DNA from: Microlunatus parietis
GTDB taxonomy: Bacteria > Actinomycetota > Actinomycetes > Propionibacteriales > Propionibacteriaceae
Assembly: GCF_013407955.1 (NCBI RefSeq)
Contig: NZ_JACCBU010000001.1
Coordinates: forward strand, 5,332,001-5,396,000
Direction of reading: 5' to 3'
Length of the DNA: 64,000 nucleotides
In this document: positions 9,201 through 16,674 of the stretch, one piece after another
How positions within the stretch are numbered: position 1 is the first letter of the stretch
Layout of the letters: every line of letters starts with the position of its first letter
Notes under the pieces: generated by a model
Databases searched by the model: none
Told to the model about the DNA's origin: nothing
What the model saw: the letters and a program-made list of their open reading frames with translations, nothing else
Position numbers and translations under genes: made by a program

Positions 9201-9660
9201 TCCGGCGGTGCACCTCCTTCCCGGTGAGCACGTGCAGCACCGCCTGCGTGTACGACTTCAGGCCGTCCGCCTCGAACAACCCCCTTGTGCCTGCGTTGAA
9301 CGCGTCCGTGCGAGGCTTCGTCGGGTCTGCGGCCGAGGCATTGGAGGGGCGTACGTTCTCGCCGGCGGCACTGGACTGCTTGAGGGCCTCGAACCCGGAC
9401 ACCCACGGCTCGGCCCCGGCCGCGAGCTGGTCGCGCACGTTCTCCAGGATCGGCTCGGTCAGCCCGATGCCGGGATGGGTGAAGCCGGCCGCGCTGGTCG
9501 TGGGGTGGATCCGCACCTCGCAGGTGCCGGTCACCTCGGCCTTCGCCGGCGGGGTCGGGACCGGCCCGATGAGCAGGAGCATCCCGAGCGCCAACGCGAG
9601 CGCCAGCGCCCGTGGGAGGACAGTGGAGTGGCCGCGCGGAGCAGCCTGCAGGGGACTCAT
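6244..9660 (-). CDS. Large secreted alginate-lyase-family enzyme with Ig-like and discoidin domains
   Basis: This 1138-aa protein has a Sec signal (ALALALALGMLLLIGPVP) in residues 15-42. The catalytic alginate-lyase-type domain spans about 45-480 and includes MNQHNYPLLGSMAG and LTEMGRDQAHGGGN, matching motifs in the neighbouring 550-aa enzyme. Next come a putative Ig fold at about 600-670 (GLPRGAVLDPATGTLTWTP), an F5/8 type C (discoidin)-like module at about 735-875 (MYGSNDGTTWTRI), and a second at about 995-1138 (VQGSHDGQTWTDL) ending in a typical FKIYNPNRWHGNLGEVQF. The binding modules suggest attachment to a complex polysaccharide. It is the first gene of a two-gene reverse operon. Two LacI-type operators lie 100-132 bp upstream of its ATG. 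Confidence 0.86.
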   Translation of the reverse strand: MSPLQAAPRGHSTVLPRALALALALGMLLLIGPVPTPPAKAEVTGTCEVRIHPTTSAAGFTHPGIGLTEPILENVRDQLAAGAEPWVSGFEALKQSSAAGENVRPSNASAADPTKPRTDAFNAGTRGLFEADGLKSYTQAVLHVLTGKEVHRRNALAILRNWEQMNPAKYEYYVDSHIHNGIPLFRMASAAELLRSTSCGDDQALEWTEADTQALSKNLIRPAIATFMSSPDHFMNQHNYPLLGSMAGAIFMDDKDLYAEKVEWFTVNSTAKDRGFNGSIKWLARWVDKNDKTGEPIDDPHVQLTEMGRDQAHGGGNLTNFAALSRMMMAQGTLVDPVEGTVSTAADAVGPYEFLDDRILKAADYFWQFMSGRDPEWTPIAYAISPDGTIRDTYNHIADGYRGRYATASFWEIYYHYRFTLGKDVAELAPFFAEAYAKRPGPAVIGWDGRDGGGDSWLFAPAEATGESAPPPAADPNLREVEQRYTHLAGDVEAVDGHVRLADGSKIAYLSGATNLPQQGFLVRTEGAAVMHLGGASHDNTVRRDRTVNVPDTGGEWRYVIVERPMDNIVFIETQGAAVDLDHINVAGAELDGPVFPEDAADRIVGWKGAKITLDLSAAAADGTTYTATGLPRGAVLDPATGTLTWTPDQAGSWSVTVAADDGSVVAARRLTIDIANNRGGTFRLAEGRLDLDDGYESGTEAAYTTARDAAADLRRRGSDAEYLAALADLVAAVDGLRLISPKSAVDGSLDYPELVASSTAGDRTALLLDGDEQTGTVYPQAVNLSHTFDFGPDFRVSARKFGFQSNIFADRLANSTMYGSNDGTTWTRITPGVTAFTQDFNTLDVAPEFRDDQFRYLKIQMIEPLPDVLYGIIRGLFEMTEFHIYGERHEIGNLIKSASLKSDDAVAGKIAVGDTVTATVTTKEPVDSLAVNVLGLTANATSDDGITWTAAVPLDDVEAGPVTFSVDYTADGRAGPTLYGTTDGSKLFVGGDRDQRIDVANLATVTASSGGWPNGVPGPDEVGYLLFDDDADTAGDLNTGVGSYYTIDFGAGASVRLDEVFFLPRLCCTSRSDGTIVQGSHDGQTWTDLTEPLTKTAAGVWQGRTVADATYYRYFKIYNPNRWHGNLGEVQFFGDLA

Positions 9661-9759
9661 GATCGGTACCTTCTTCGTTGAGGGTGGGGGAGCATTCGTC
9701 GGGTCGAGGCCGCAAGCGAGCCAGCCGCATCACCGCTGCACGGCAGCGGAGCTACGCGT

Positions 9760-9792
9760 GGGATATCGTTATCCCACGGATAACGTTATCCG
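9760..9792. promoter_or_regulatory. Tandem LacI-type operators upstream of the lyase operon
   Basis: A near-palindrome GGGATATCGTTATCCC (9760-9775, one mismatch) is followed immediately by a perfect 16-bp palindrome CGGATAACGTTATCCG (9777-9792), with centres 17 bp apart. The core equals the operator at 839-852. The only other sequence between 9661 and 10017 is leader DNA for the lyases and for the divergent dacB, with a TATAGT hexamer near 9974; I see no gene in it. Confidence 0.86.
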
Positions 9793-10017
9793 AGATCGGC
9801 ACGCGAAGCAATGCCCGGGAGAGATCAGCACATCGTCCGGCCCCCGTGGGCGACCGGCTCATCTCCGTGGTGACCGAGGCGGCCGCCCGCCGAAGGCATC
9901 GGGCTCGGCGTGATCGCCCGGCTCCCGTTGTTGATCATGGTGGCGATGTCGCGCCCTGGCTCCATAACCCTGTTATAGTCCGCCGGGTTGAGGCGGACAC
10001 ACGGAAGGGGCCTTCTG

Positions 10018-11499
10018 GTGAGCGGCTGGTTGAACAGAGTGTCGAGGCGGATCGCGGTCCTCGGGGTCGCCGTGCTGGTGACCGTCGGACTGGTGATCAC
10101 CCAGTCGGCCGGGCCGTCGGTCGCGGATCCCGGCCCGACGCTGCCGGAACGGTTGAACGCCCTGCTGGACGACCCGGTCTACGACGGCTCCCAGGTTGCG
10201 CTGGTGGTCCGCGACGCGACGACCGGTGAAACGCTGTACAACCGCGACGGTGATCAGCGGATGGTGCCTGGCTCGAACACCAAGATCTTCACGTCGACCG
10301 CGGCGATGTCGGTCCTCGGCTCGTCGTACCGCTTCCACACCGACGTCCTGGCCACCGCGGCCGTGCGGGGCGGGAGGTTGCGCGGCGACCTGTATCTCAA
10401 GGGCTACGGCGATCCGACCGCCCTGGAAGCGGACTACCGGAGTCTCGCCGAGCAACTCCGGGCCGCCGGGATCCGGCGGGTGGACGGTGACCTGGTCGCC
10501 GACGACACGTACTTCGATCAGGTCAGGCTGGGCGACGGCTGGGGCGGGGACGACGAGTCGTCCTACTACTCGGCCCAGATCTCCGCGCTGACGCTCGCCC
10601 CGAACACCGACTACGACTCCGGCACCGTCATCGTCGAGCACCGGCCCGCGGCCGAGCCGGGTGCCCCGGTCCGGCTCGCACTCCTTCCGGCCAACGGCGT
10701 GATCAAGCTGGCCAACACCGCCTCGACCGGACCGGCCGGTTCGGAGAACACGCTGCGGGTCGAGCGCGAGCACGGTACGAACACCGTTCGGGTCACCGGC
10801 TCGCTCCCGGTCGACGCCGCCGTCGGCCAGGCCAAGGTGACGGTGTCCGAACCGCAGCTCTATGCGGCCGACGTGTTCCGCCGCGCCCTGAAGCAGGAGG
10901 GCATCAGTGTGTCCGGCGAGATCACCGCCGCCGCGGCACCGACCGAGGCGCGCAGGCTCGCCCGCGACGAGTCGATGACGGTCGGTGAACTGATGACGCC
11001 GTTCCTCAAGCTCTCCAACAACATGCACGCCGAGACGCTGGTCAAGACGATGGGCGCCGTCGAGAAGGGCGAAGGCAGCTGGCCCGCGGGCCTCGAGGTC
11101 GTCACCGACTACGCGAAGAGCATCGGCGTCGACACCGGCCGGCTCCGGATCAACGACGGCTCCGGCCTCGCCCGGAAGACCAACCTGACTGCCGACAGCA
11201 TCACCGACGTCCTGATCACCGCCCGGCAGGAGCCATGGTGGCAGCAGTGGTACGACGGCCTGCCGGTCGCCGGCAACCCGGAACGCCTGGTCGGCGGTAC
11301 CCTGCGCACCCGGATGCTCGACACCGCGGCGGCGAACAACCTGCGCGGCAAGTCCGGCACTCTGACCGGGATCTCGGCCCTGTCCGGCTACGTCACGACC
11401 CAGGACGACCGACTGCTCGTCTTCTCCATGATCAGCAACAACCACCTGCAGAGCCCGCGCTCGATCGAGGACGCGGTCGGCGTGGCCCTCGCCTCCTGA
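10018..11499 (+). CDS. dacB: D-alanyl-D-alanine carboxypeptidase/endopeptidase (PBP4, peptidase S13)
   Basis: This class C low-molecular-weight penicillin-binding protein acts outside the membrane, trimming or opening peptidoglycan cross-links. All three active-site motifs are present: SNTK in PGSNTKIFTST (SxxK), SNN in LKLSNNMHAETLVK, and KSGT in RGKSGTLTGIS (KTG-like). The S13 insert domain lies between the first two. The N-terminus is a signal anchor (IAVLGVAVLVTVGLVIT). I chose GTG 10018 because GGAAGGGG lies 8 nt upstream; an in-frame TTG at 9988 would add 10 unlikely residues. Length 493 aa from this start is normal for actinobacterial PBP4. Confidence 0.92.
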   Translation: MSGWLNRVSRRIAVLGVAVLVTVGLVITQSAGPSVADPGPTLPERLNALLDDPVYDGSQVALVVRDATTGETLYNRDGDQRMVPGSNTKIFTSTAAMSVLGSSYRFHTDVLATAAVRGGRLRGDLYLKGYGDPTALEADYRSLAEQLRAAGIRRVDGDLVADDTYFDQVRLGDGWGGDDESSYYSAQISALTLAPNTDYDSGTVIVEHRPAAEPGAPVRLALLPANGVIKLANTASTGPAGSENTLRVEREHGTNTVRVTGSLPVDAAVGQAKVTVSEPQLYAADVFRRALKQEGISVSGEITAAAAPTEARRLARDESMTVGELMTPFLKLSNNMHAETLVKTMGAVEKGEGSWPAGLEVVTDYAKSIGVDTGRLRINDGSGLARKTNLTADSITDVLITARQEPWWQQWYDGLPVAGNPERLVGGTLRTRMLDTAAANNLRGKSGTLTGISALSGYVTTQDDRLLVFSMISNNHLQSPRSIEDAVGVALAS

Positions 11500-11554
11500 C
11501 CCGGCCCGGCCGCAGCGATAGGCCCCGGTTGCCGGAAGCCCGTTCTGGGTATCC

Positions 11555-12460
11555 GTGGGCATGGGACTTGGAGCGCAGGACGACGAGGCCGGCCGGCGGT
11601 CGATCCTGGTGACCGGTGCGTCCGGCGGGATCGGCCGGTCGACCGTTGCGGCGCTGGTGGAACGTGACCTGGCCGTCTGGGCGGCCGTCCGGACCGAGGC
11701 GGCGGCCCGGCAGGTGCGGGCCGAGTTCGGCGCCCGGATCCGTACCGTCGTCTTCGACCTGACCGACGACGCCGCGGTCCGGGAGGCGGCAGCGGAGGTG
11801 ATCGCGGCCGGCCCGCTCTACGGTCTGGCCAACATCGCCGGAGCGGCACTGCCCGGGCCGCTGGAGTACGTACCGATCGAACAGTTCCGGCGCCAGCTCG
11901 ACATCAACGTCACCGGCCAACTGCAGGTGACCCAGGCGTTGCTGCCGGCCCTGCGCGCCGGGGCCCGGACCTGGGGCGATGCGCGGATCGTCCTGATGGG
12001 CTCGCTGGACGCCCGGATCGTCGGGCCGCTCTTCGGCCCGTACGCGGCGTCGAAGCACGCCCTCGTCGGGCTCGCCGACGCCCTGCGCAGCGAGCTGCAT
12101 CCCGCCGGGATCAAGGTGTCGCTGCTGGAGCCCGGCGTGATCGCGACCCCGATCTGGCGGCGCGGCACCGGCGTGCTCGGCGAACTGCAGCCCACGCTGC
12201 CGGATCGCGGCGGGCCGTACCGGTCGATCATGAACTTCGCCCGGCGCTACGTGTCCCGACTCAGCGGCTTCGGCACCTCGCCCGACCGGGTGGCCGAGGC
12301 GGTCCTGCGAGCGATGATGTCGCGGTCCCCGTCGCCACGGCAGGTGGTCGGCGTCGATGCCCGGATCGTCACGGCGCTGCTGCTGGTGCTCCCGCCCCGA
12401 GCGATCTATCGGCTCACCGCGCTGCCCCGGATCGGTTCGGCGCGCCACGGCGGCCCGTGA
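11555..12460 (+). CDS. SDR-family NAD(P)-dependent oxidoreductase
   Basis: The Rossmann cofactor motif TGASGGIG is at about residues 20-27, the NxAG-like element appears as ANIAGAAL, and the active-site Tyr-Lys appears in PYAASKHALVGLADALR, so this is a classical short-chain dehydrogenase. It has about 301 aa from GTG 11555, or 299 from ATG 11561, with no clear ribosome-binding site for either. It precedes the acyltransferase-like gene by 21 bp on the same strand and may share its transcript. The substrate is unknown. The C-terminal extension, with a conserved SPSPRQVVGVDARIVTALL segment, resembles SDRs acting on hydrophobic substrates. Confidence 0.88.
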   Translation: MGMGLGAQDDEAGRRSILVTGASGGIGRSTVAALVERDLAVWAAVRTEAAARQVRAEFGARIRTVVFDLTDDAAVREAAAEVIAAGPLYGLANIAGAALPGPLEYVPIEQFRRQLDINVTGQLQVTQALLPALRAGARTWGDARIVLMGSLDARIVGPLFGPYAASKHALVGLADALRSELHPAGIKVSLLEPGVIATPIWRRGTGVLGELQPTLPDRGGPYRSIMNFARRYVSRLSGFGTSPDRVAEAVLRAMMSRSPSPRQVVGVDARIVTALLLVLPPRAIYRLTALPRIGSARHGGP

Positions 12461-12481
12461 GATCGGGGCGGGTGGATCACC

Positions 12482-13942
12482 GTGGGCAGCGGGCTGCTGA
12501 TCGGGCGGGATGGGCGGCGGGCCATGATGGGAGGCGTGCTGCCGCTCGACAAGCGTCCGGGTCTGACGAGTGGTGACGCGCCCCGCCGCCGGAACTGGGT
12601 CCGGCTCGACAACGCGTCCAACATCTTCCTGGCGGCTCGGAGCGATGCCGATCCGAAGGTGTTTCGGCTCAGTGCGGAACTTGATCACGACGTGGATCCG
12701 CGGTTGCTGCAAGTGGCGCTGGACGCGACGTACGACCGGTACCGGCTCTACCACGCCGTGCTGCGGCGCGGCGTGTTCTGGTATTACCTGCAGGAGAGCG
12801 ATCTGCGCCCCCTGGTGACGGCGGACGAGCAGTACACCTGCGCCCCGATCTATCGAGCGGACCAGCGGAATCTACTGTTTCGCGTCCTGCACCATGATCA
12901 ACGGATCAGCCTGGAGCTGTTCCACGCGCTGTCCGATGGCATCGGAGCGCTCTGGTTCCTCTCCGACCTGATCGTTGCGTACGTACGGCTGCGCTATCCG
13001 GAGCAACCGGGCGCAGCCGCCGACGACACCGGGCAGCCGGGGTTCTCGGCCGGCTCCGGCGAGGACGAGGTGGCGCGGCACCGTGCGCTGGTCCCCGACA
13101 GCTTCGCGCACTACTTCCGTCAGCGCCGGAACCGTACCGGAACGACGGCCGACGGCGACCCGGAGAACGCCGGTCGGGAGGTCCGGACCGCGCGGAGCAG
13201 GGTGTATCGGGTCCGGGGAGTTCGTACGCCCGACAATCGCCCGCGCCTGCTGGAGCTCACCATGCCCGCGGCCGAGGTGCTGGCGCTGGCCCGGGCCGAG
13301 GGCGTCTCGCTCACGATGTACCTGACCGGGCTGCTGTTCGAGTCCGTCCGGCTGTCGTCGGGCGGGCTGGGCCGGTCTCGTACCCTGACGGCGTCGGTGC
13401 CGGTGAACCTGCGCCAGTTCTTCCCCTCGACGTCGCCGCGGAACTTCTTTGCGACGATCCGGGTGGAGCACACCTACGGCGAGGGAGCCGATGATCTTGG
13501 TTCGGTCTGTCGCCGGCTCGATCGCCAGTTCCGCCGGAAGGTCACGCCGGAGGCGCTGGAACGCAAGCTGCGCCGCTTCAGCCGGTTCGAGCGGATGCCG
13601 GTGCTGCGGATCGTGCCGCGCCCGCTCAAGGACGTGATCCTGGGACTGATCAACCGGGGCAGCAATCGCGGGCTGACCGTCGCCGTCTCGAACCTGGGTC
13701 GGTTGAGCCTGCCCGAACCCGCGGACCCGCACGTGGGGCGCATGCTGTTCCACGTCTCCGCGGTCCGCCCGCAGATCTGCGTCATGTCGCATGCCGGGCT
13801 GCTCACCGTGAGCTTCACCTCGCCGTTCGTCGAGACCGGCCACGTGCGGGAGTTCGCTCGCCGGCTCACCGCCGACGGGGTCGGCGTGACGGTCGCGGCG
13901 GCGCGGGTGACCGAGACCGAGCTCGCGGAGGTCGAGCGGTGA
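12482..13942 (+). CDS. Condensation/alcohol-acetyltransferase-like protein (HxxxDG fold), copy 1
   Basis: The protein has up to 486 aa and belongs to the chloramphenicol-acetyltransferase/condensation-domain fold. The catalytic motif reads HALSDGIGA near residue 140, and the second half carries a conserved NLRQFFPSTSPRNFFATIRV block. Homologues are annotated as alcohol acetyltransferases; the real acceptor is unknown. GTG 12482 gives the longest frame. ATG 12524 or GTG 12536 are alternatives, since similarity to the paralogue at 31715 begins only at WVRLDNASNIFLA. The next gene starts within its stop codon. The two paralogues are highly similar in both DNA and protein. Confidence 0.8.
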   Translation: MGSGLLIGRDGRRAMMGGVLPLDKRPGLTSGDAPRRRNWVRLDNASNIFLAARSDADPKVFRLSAELDHDVDPRLLQVALDATYDRYRLYHAVLRRGVFWYYLQESDLRPLVTADEQYTCAPIYRADQRNLLFRVLHHDQRISLELFHALSDGIGALWFLSDLIVAYVRLRYPEQPGAAADDTGQPGFSAGSGEDEVARHRALVPDSFAHYFRQRRNRTGTTADGDPENAGREVRTARSRVYRVRGVRTPDNRPRLLELTMPAAEVLALARAEGVSLTMYLTGLLFESVRLSSGGLGRSRTLTASVPVNLRQFFPSTSPRNFFATIRVEHTYGEGADDLGSVCRRLDRQFRRKVTPEALERKLRRFSRFERMPVLRIVPRPLKDVILGLINRGSNRGLTVAVSNLGRLSLPEPADPHVGRMLFHVSAVRPQICVMSHAGLLTVSFTSPFVETGHVREFARRLTADGVGVTVAAARVTETELAEVER

Positions 13943-14604
13943 GGCGGTGCGCCGACTGCGCCGTCGACATCGAAGGCGCCTGGTCCCGCTGCCCCCTGTG
14001 CGCCGGCCCGGCGACCGGCGAGGCGGTCCCGAGTCCGCTGCCGGCGGTGCCGCTCACGTTCTCGCGGCGCCGGGTGCTGCGGGTGCTTTTCCTCAGCTCG
14101 CTCGCGGTGATCGTGGCCTCGTTCGTCGCGCAGTTGCTGTTCAACCGGGGGGTCGACGAGATCGGTGTCCTGCGTTCGGTGTGGTTGGGCGTGAGCACCA
14201 TGTGGCTGGTCGTGTTGATGGCGGTACGGAAGCGGCGCAACGTCGCCAAGGGCATCGTCTACCTGGTCGCGCTGATCGGGCTGGCCTGCGTCTACTGGGA
14301 CTACCTGACCGGGTGGCACCGCTGGTCGCTGACGTACGCCGTGCCGATCGTCTGCGCCTGCTCGATCGTCGCCCTGCTGATCACGGTCAGGGTAATGCGG
14401 ATCGAGGTCGGCGACCACATCGTCTACAGCGCCCTGACGGTGCTGCTCGGGCTGGCCCCGATCGGCTTCCTCGCCTTCGGCTGGGTGACCAACCCGATCC
14501 CGTCGGCGATCTGTGGCTCGCTGAGCGTCGTCACGCTGGTGGCGTTGCAGGTCGTGTCCGGTCCTGAGGTACGGCACGAACTCGCCAAGCGCCTCCACCT
14601 CTAG
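13939..14604 (+). CDS. Zinc-ribbon membrane protein (DUF6320-like)
   Basis: The protein has 221 aa and starts at a GTG overlapping the previous stop by 4 bp. The N-terminus has a zinc-ribbon knuckle pair (CADC and CPLC, residues 4-7 and 18-21), followed after a short linker by six hydrophobic helices from about residue 45. Proteins of this layout (annotated DUF6320) often follow condensation-type acyltransferase genes, as here. The coupling suggests a membrane partner for that enzyme; this is inference. The 3' end overlaps the convergent tetR gene by 4 bp. Confidence 0.75.
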   Translation: MRRCADCAVDIEGAWSRCPLCAGPATGEAVPSPLPAVPLTFSRRRVLRVLFLSSLAVIVASFVAQLLFNRGVDEIGVLRSVWLGVSTMWLVVLMAVRKRRNVAKGIVYLVALIGLACVYWDYLTGWHRWSLTYAVPIVCACSIVALLITVRVMRIEVGDHIVYSALTVLLGLAPIGFLAFGWVTNPIPSAICGSLSVVTLVALQVVSGPEVRHELAKRLHL

Positions 14605-15248
14605 GAAGGCGCTGAAGTCCGCGACCGCAGCCCGGCAACGAGCAGGTCGAGTCCGAAGCTGAACTGGTCGGCCGAACCGACCGCCGGCAGTCGCTCGGTC
14701 GGCAGCCGGCCCTCGCTGGCGTCCCGGATGGCCTGCGCCGCTTCGGCCCAGCGGTCGTCGCGCCGGCCCTGGGTTGCCACCGCCATCGCGATCGAACTGG
14801 ACAGGTAGGCGATCAGCACCTGGCTTGCGGCGACCGTCTCGTGATCGTCGAGCCCGGCCGACCGCAGCGCCCCGAGCAGGACCGCACCGATCCGCCGGCC
14901 GTGCGGCCCCAGCGGCGGCCGGGACGCGATGTGCGGTGCGATGCCCGGATGCGCGAGGGCGACCCGGCGGACGTCGGTGAGCAGGCTACGCAGGCGAGCC
15001 TCCCAGGGTGCCTGGTCATCGGGCAGGACGAGGTCGGCCAGGGCGAGGTCGGCGACCGCGTCGAGCAGGGCCACGCGATTGGCGAAATGGCGGTAGAGCG
15101 CCATCGGATCACAGCCGAGATGGGCCGCGATCCGCCTTACCGCCATCGCTTCCGGCCCGTCGCGATCCCCGAGTTCCAGAGCGCCGGCGGCAATCGAGTC
15201 GGGGGACAGCGTGCCGCGCACCGTTCCGCTCGGCCGACTCCTGATCAC
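14601..15248 (-). CDS. TetR-family transcriptional repressor
   Basis: The protein has 215 aa from a GTG at 15248. The N-terminal helix-turn-helix is clear (AVRRIAAHLGCDPMALYRHF, about residues 36-55), and the C-terminal part resembles the tetracycline-repressor C domain. It is divergent from a small membrane protein gene, and two GTCTAC-N3-GTAGAC palindromes fill the 52-bp gap. The GTG has no ribosome-binding site but lies 6 nt after a TAGACT hexamer, suggesting leaderless translation. It should repress both itself and the membrane gene. Confidence 0.9.
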   Translation of the reverse strand: MIRSRPSGTVRGTLSPDSIAAGALELGDRDGPEAMAVRRIAAHLGCDPMALYRHFANRVALLDAVADLALADLVLPDDQAPWEARLRSLLTDVRRVALAHPGIAPHIASRPPLGPHGRRIGAVLLGALRSAGLDDHETVAASQVLIAYLSSSIAMAVATQGRRDDRWAEAAQAIRDASEGRLPTERLPAVGSADQFSFGLDLLVAGLRSRTSAPS

Positions 15249-15255
15249 GCCCGGA

Positions 15256-15270
15256 GTCTACGCCGTAGAC
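15256..15270. promoter_or_regulatory. TetR operator 1 (perfect palindrome arms)
   Basis: GTCTACGCCGTAGAC is a 15-bp palindrome with a 3-bp centre. Its 3' part supplies the -35-like TAGACA (15266-15271) of the rightward promoter, and its other end supplies the -10-like TAGACT of the leftward tetR promoter. Confidence 0.85.
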
Positions 15271-15282
15271 AGGCGCTCCAGC

Positions 15283-15303
15283 CATGTCTACAGTGTAGAC
15301 ATG
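15283..15303. promoter_or_regulatory. TetR operator 2 covering the start codon, with leaderless promoter
   Basis: This 21-bp palindrome has arms CATGTCTAC and GTAGACATG around AGT and overlaps the ATG at 15301. TAGACA (15266-15271), 17 bp, then TACAGT (15289-15294) make a good promoter, and transcription would begin at about 15301, so the mRNA is probably leaderless. Repressor bound here would block both initiation elements. Confidence 0.83.
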
Positions 15304-15684
15304 GCTCGTTTCCTCCTGCTGCTTCCGAGAGGAGTTGCCGGCGCCTTGGCGTTGTTCATGGCCGCCTACTTCGCGACCGACAACTTCGGCGGCGACTCCG
15401 TGCTCCGGCTGTCCAACCCGTTCCTGATCCCGGACCTGCTCATCGTCGGCCTGCTGGCCGTGGCTGCCCTGCTGCCGTCTCGCCTGGCCCGTCCGGCGCT
15501 GGTCTTCTCGTTGAGCTGGTCGGCTGCCGTATGGGCGGTGTCGCTGGCGCACTGGATGGTCGCCGGTGAGGTGGTCCGGGGCCTCGGGCATCTGGCGATG
15601 ATCATGCCCGCCGTGATCGCGGCCGGGCTGGTGATCGTGGCCATCGCCCGGGAGCGGCCCAGCACACTGATCGTCTCCGGCTAG
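15301..15684 (+). CDS. Small four-helix membrane protein under TetR control
   Basis: The protein has 127 aa and four hydrophobic segments (for example VAGALALFMAAYFAT and LIVGLLAVAALLP). I recognise no conserved catalytic residues. The start at ATG 15301 is chosen because it is preceded at proper spacing by a -10 and -35 pair and coincides with operator 2; there is no Shine-Dalgarno sequence. The divergent TetR gene and paired operators suggest a drug- or metabolite-induced membrane function, but nothing in the sequence names it. Confidence 0.75.
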   Translation: MARFLLLLPRGVAGALALFMAAYFATDNFGGDSVLRLSNPFLIPDLLIVGLLAVAALLPSRLARPALVFSLSWSAAVWAVSLAHWMVAGEVVRGLGHLAMIMPAVIAAGLVIVAIARERPSTLIVSG

Positions 15685-15722
15685 TGGGACCGTCCGCTGA
15701 TTGCGCATGTGAGGATGCTCGG

Positions 15723-16664
15723 GTGTCGCCCCGCACACCTGCCGTCGATCCGGACCGCCTCGCCGAGTGGTGCCGGGAGCATCTGGGCAGCCAACCGGTC
15801 GATCAGCTCTTCAGCTCCGGGCACCTGTCCGCGGTCGTCGGGCTGCGTCTGGCCGACGGTCGTGAGGTCGTGATCAAGATCCGTCCCTCCTCGGCTCGGA
15901 TCGCGGCCTGCGTCGAGGTCCAGCGCCGCCTGTTCCGGGCCGGGTTCCCGTGCCCACGGCCGCTCACCAGGGCCGTTCCGTTCGGCGCCGAGGTGGCCAC
16001 CGCGGAGACGTACGTCCCCGGCGGCGCCGAATTGCCGAGCGCGGGCCGGGCGGCCGTCGCGTTCGCCGAGGCGTTCGCGCGGCTGATTCGGCTGGCTCCC
16101 CGGCCGGACGAGGTGGCCTCCCTCGACCCGGCTCCGGCGTGGGCGGCCTGGAATCACGGCGGCGACGGCCTGTGGCCGAGTTCGGCGGAGCACCCCGAGC
16201 TCGATCTCAACCTCGTCGGCGGCCCGGACTGGATCGACGAGGCCGGCCGCCGGGCCCGGGATCGGTTGCGGGCCGGCGAGTCCGAACCGGTGATCGGGCA
16301 CTGTGACTGGCTGGCCGGCAACCTGCGCTGGAACGGGGACACACTGCTCGTCGTACACGACTGGGACAGCATGATCGTCGAGAGCGAAGCCGTCCTCGTC
16401 GGCCTGGCCGCCGCGCTGTATTCGACCTTCAGCCCGGACCGGCTGGCCACCGTCGAGGACACCGAGCGGTTCCTCGCGGCATACTGCGAGGCACGCGGCC
16501 GGGAATTGAGCGCCGACGAGGTCCAGCGATCCTGGGCTGCCGGGGTCTGGACCAGGGCGTACGACGCCAAGGGTGAGCAGGTGGCCGGACAGATCACGTC
16601 ACTCTCCGAAGCCGAGACCCGGGAGCGCCTGCGGCGTGCCGGAACCGGCGCACGGTGGCGCTGA
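15723..16664 (+). CDS. Aminoglycoside-phosphotransferase-fold kinase
   Basis: The protein has 313 aa from GTG 15723, with GAGG 8 nt upstream. An ATP-binding region comes first (VVIKIRPSS, with the likely Lys). The catalytic loop is IGHCDWLAGNLRW (HxDxxxxN), and the metal-binding motif is VHDWDS. This is the APH/choline-kinase fold that phosphorylates small molecules or antibiotics. No resistance gene context is present, so the substrate is open. It is followed by the convergent GPP34 gene 10 bp away. Confidence 0.85.
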   Translation: MSPRTPAVDPDRLAEWCREHLGSQPVDQLFSSGHLSAVVGLRLADGREVVIKIRPSSARIAACVEVQRRLFRAGFPCPRPLTRAVPFGAEVATAETYVPGGAELPSAGRAAVAFAEAFARLIRLAPRPDEVASLDPAPAWAAWNHGGDGLWPSSAEHPELDLNLVGGPDWIDEAGRRARDRLRAGESEPVIGHCDWLAGNLRWNGDTLLVVHDWDSMIVESEAVLVGLAAALYSTFSPDRLATVEDTERFLAAYCEARGRELSADEVQRSWAAGVWTRAYDAKGEQVAGQITSLSEAETRERLRRAGTGARWR

Positions 16665-16674
16665 TCGGTCGTGC

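Noticed and set aside
9988..10017. TTG start for dacB
   Set aside because: The GTG at 10018 has a proper ribosome-binding site and gives a normal signal anchor.
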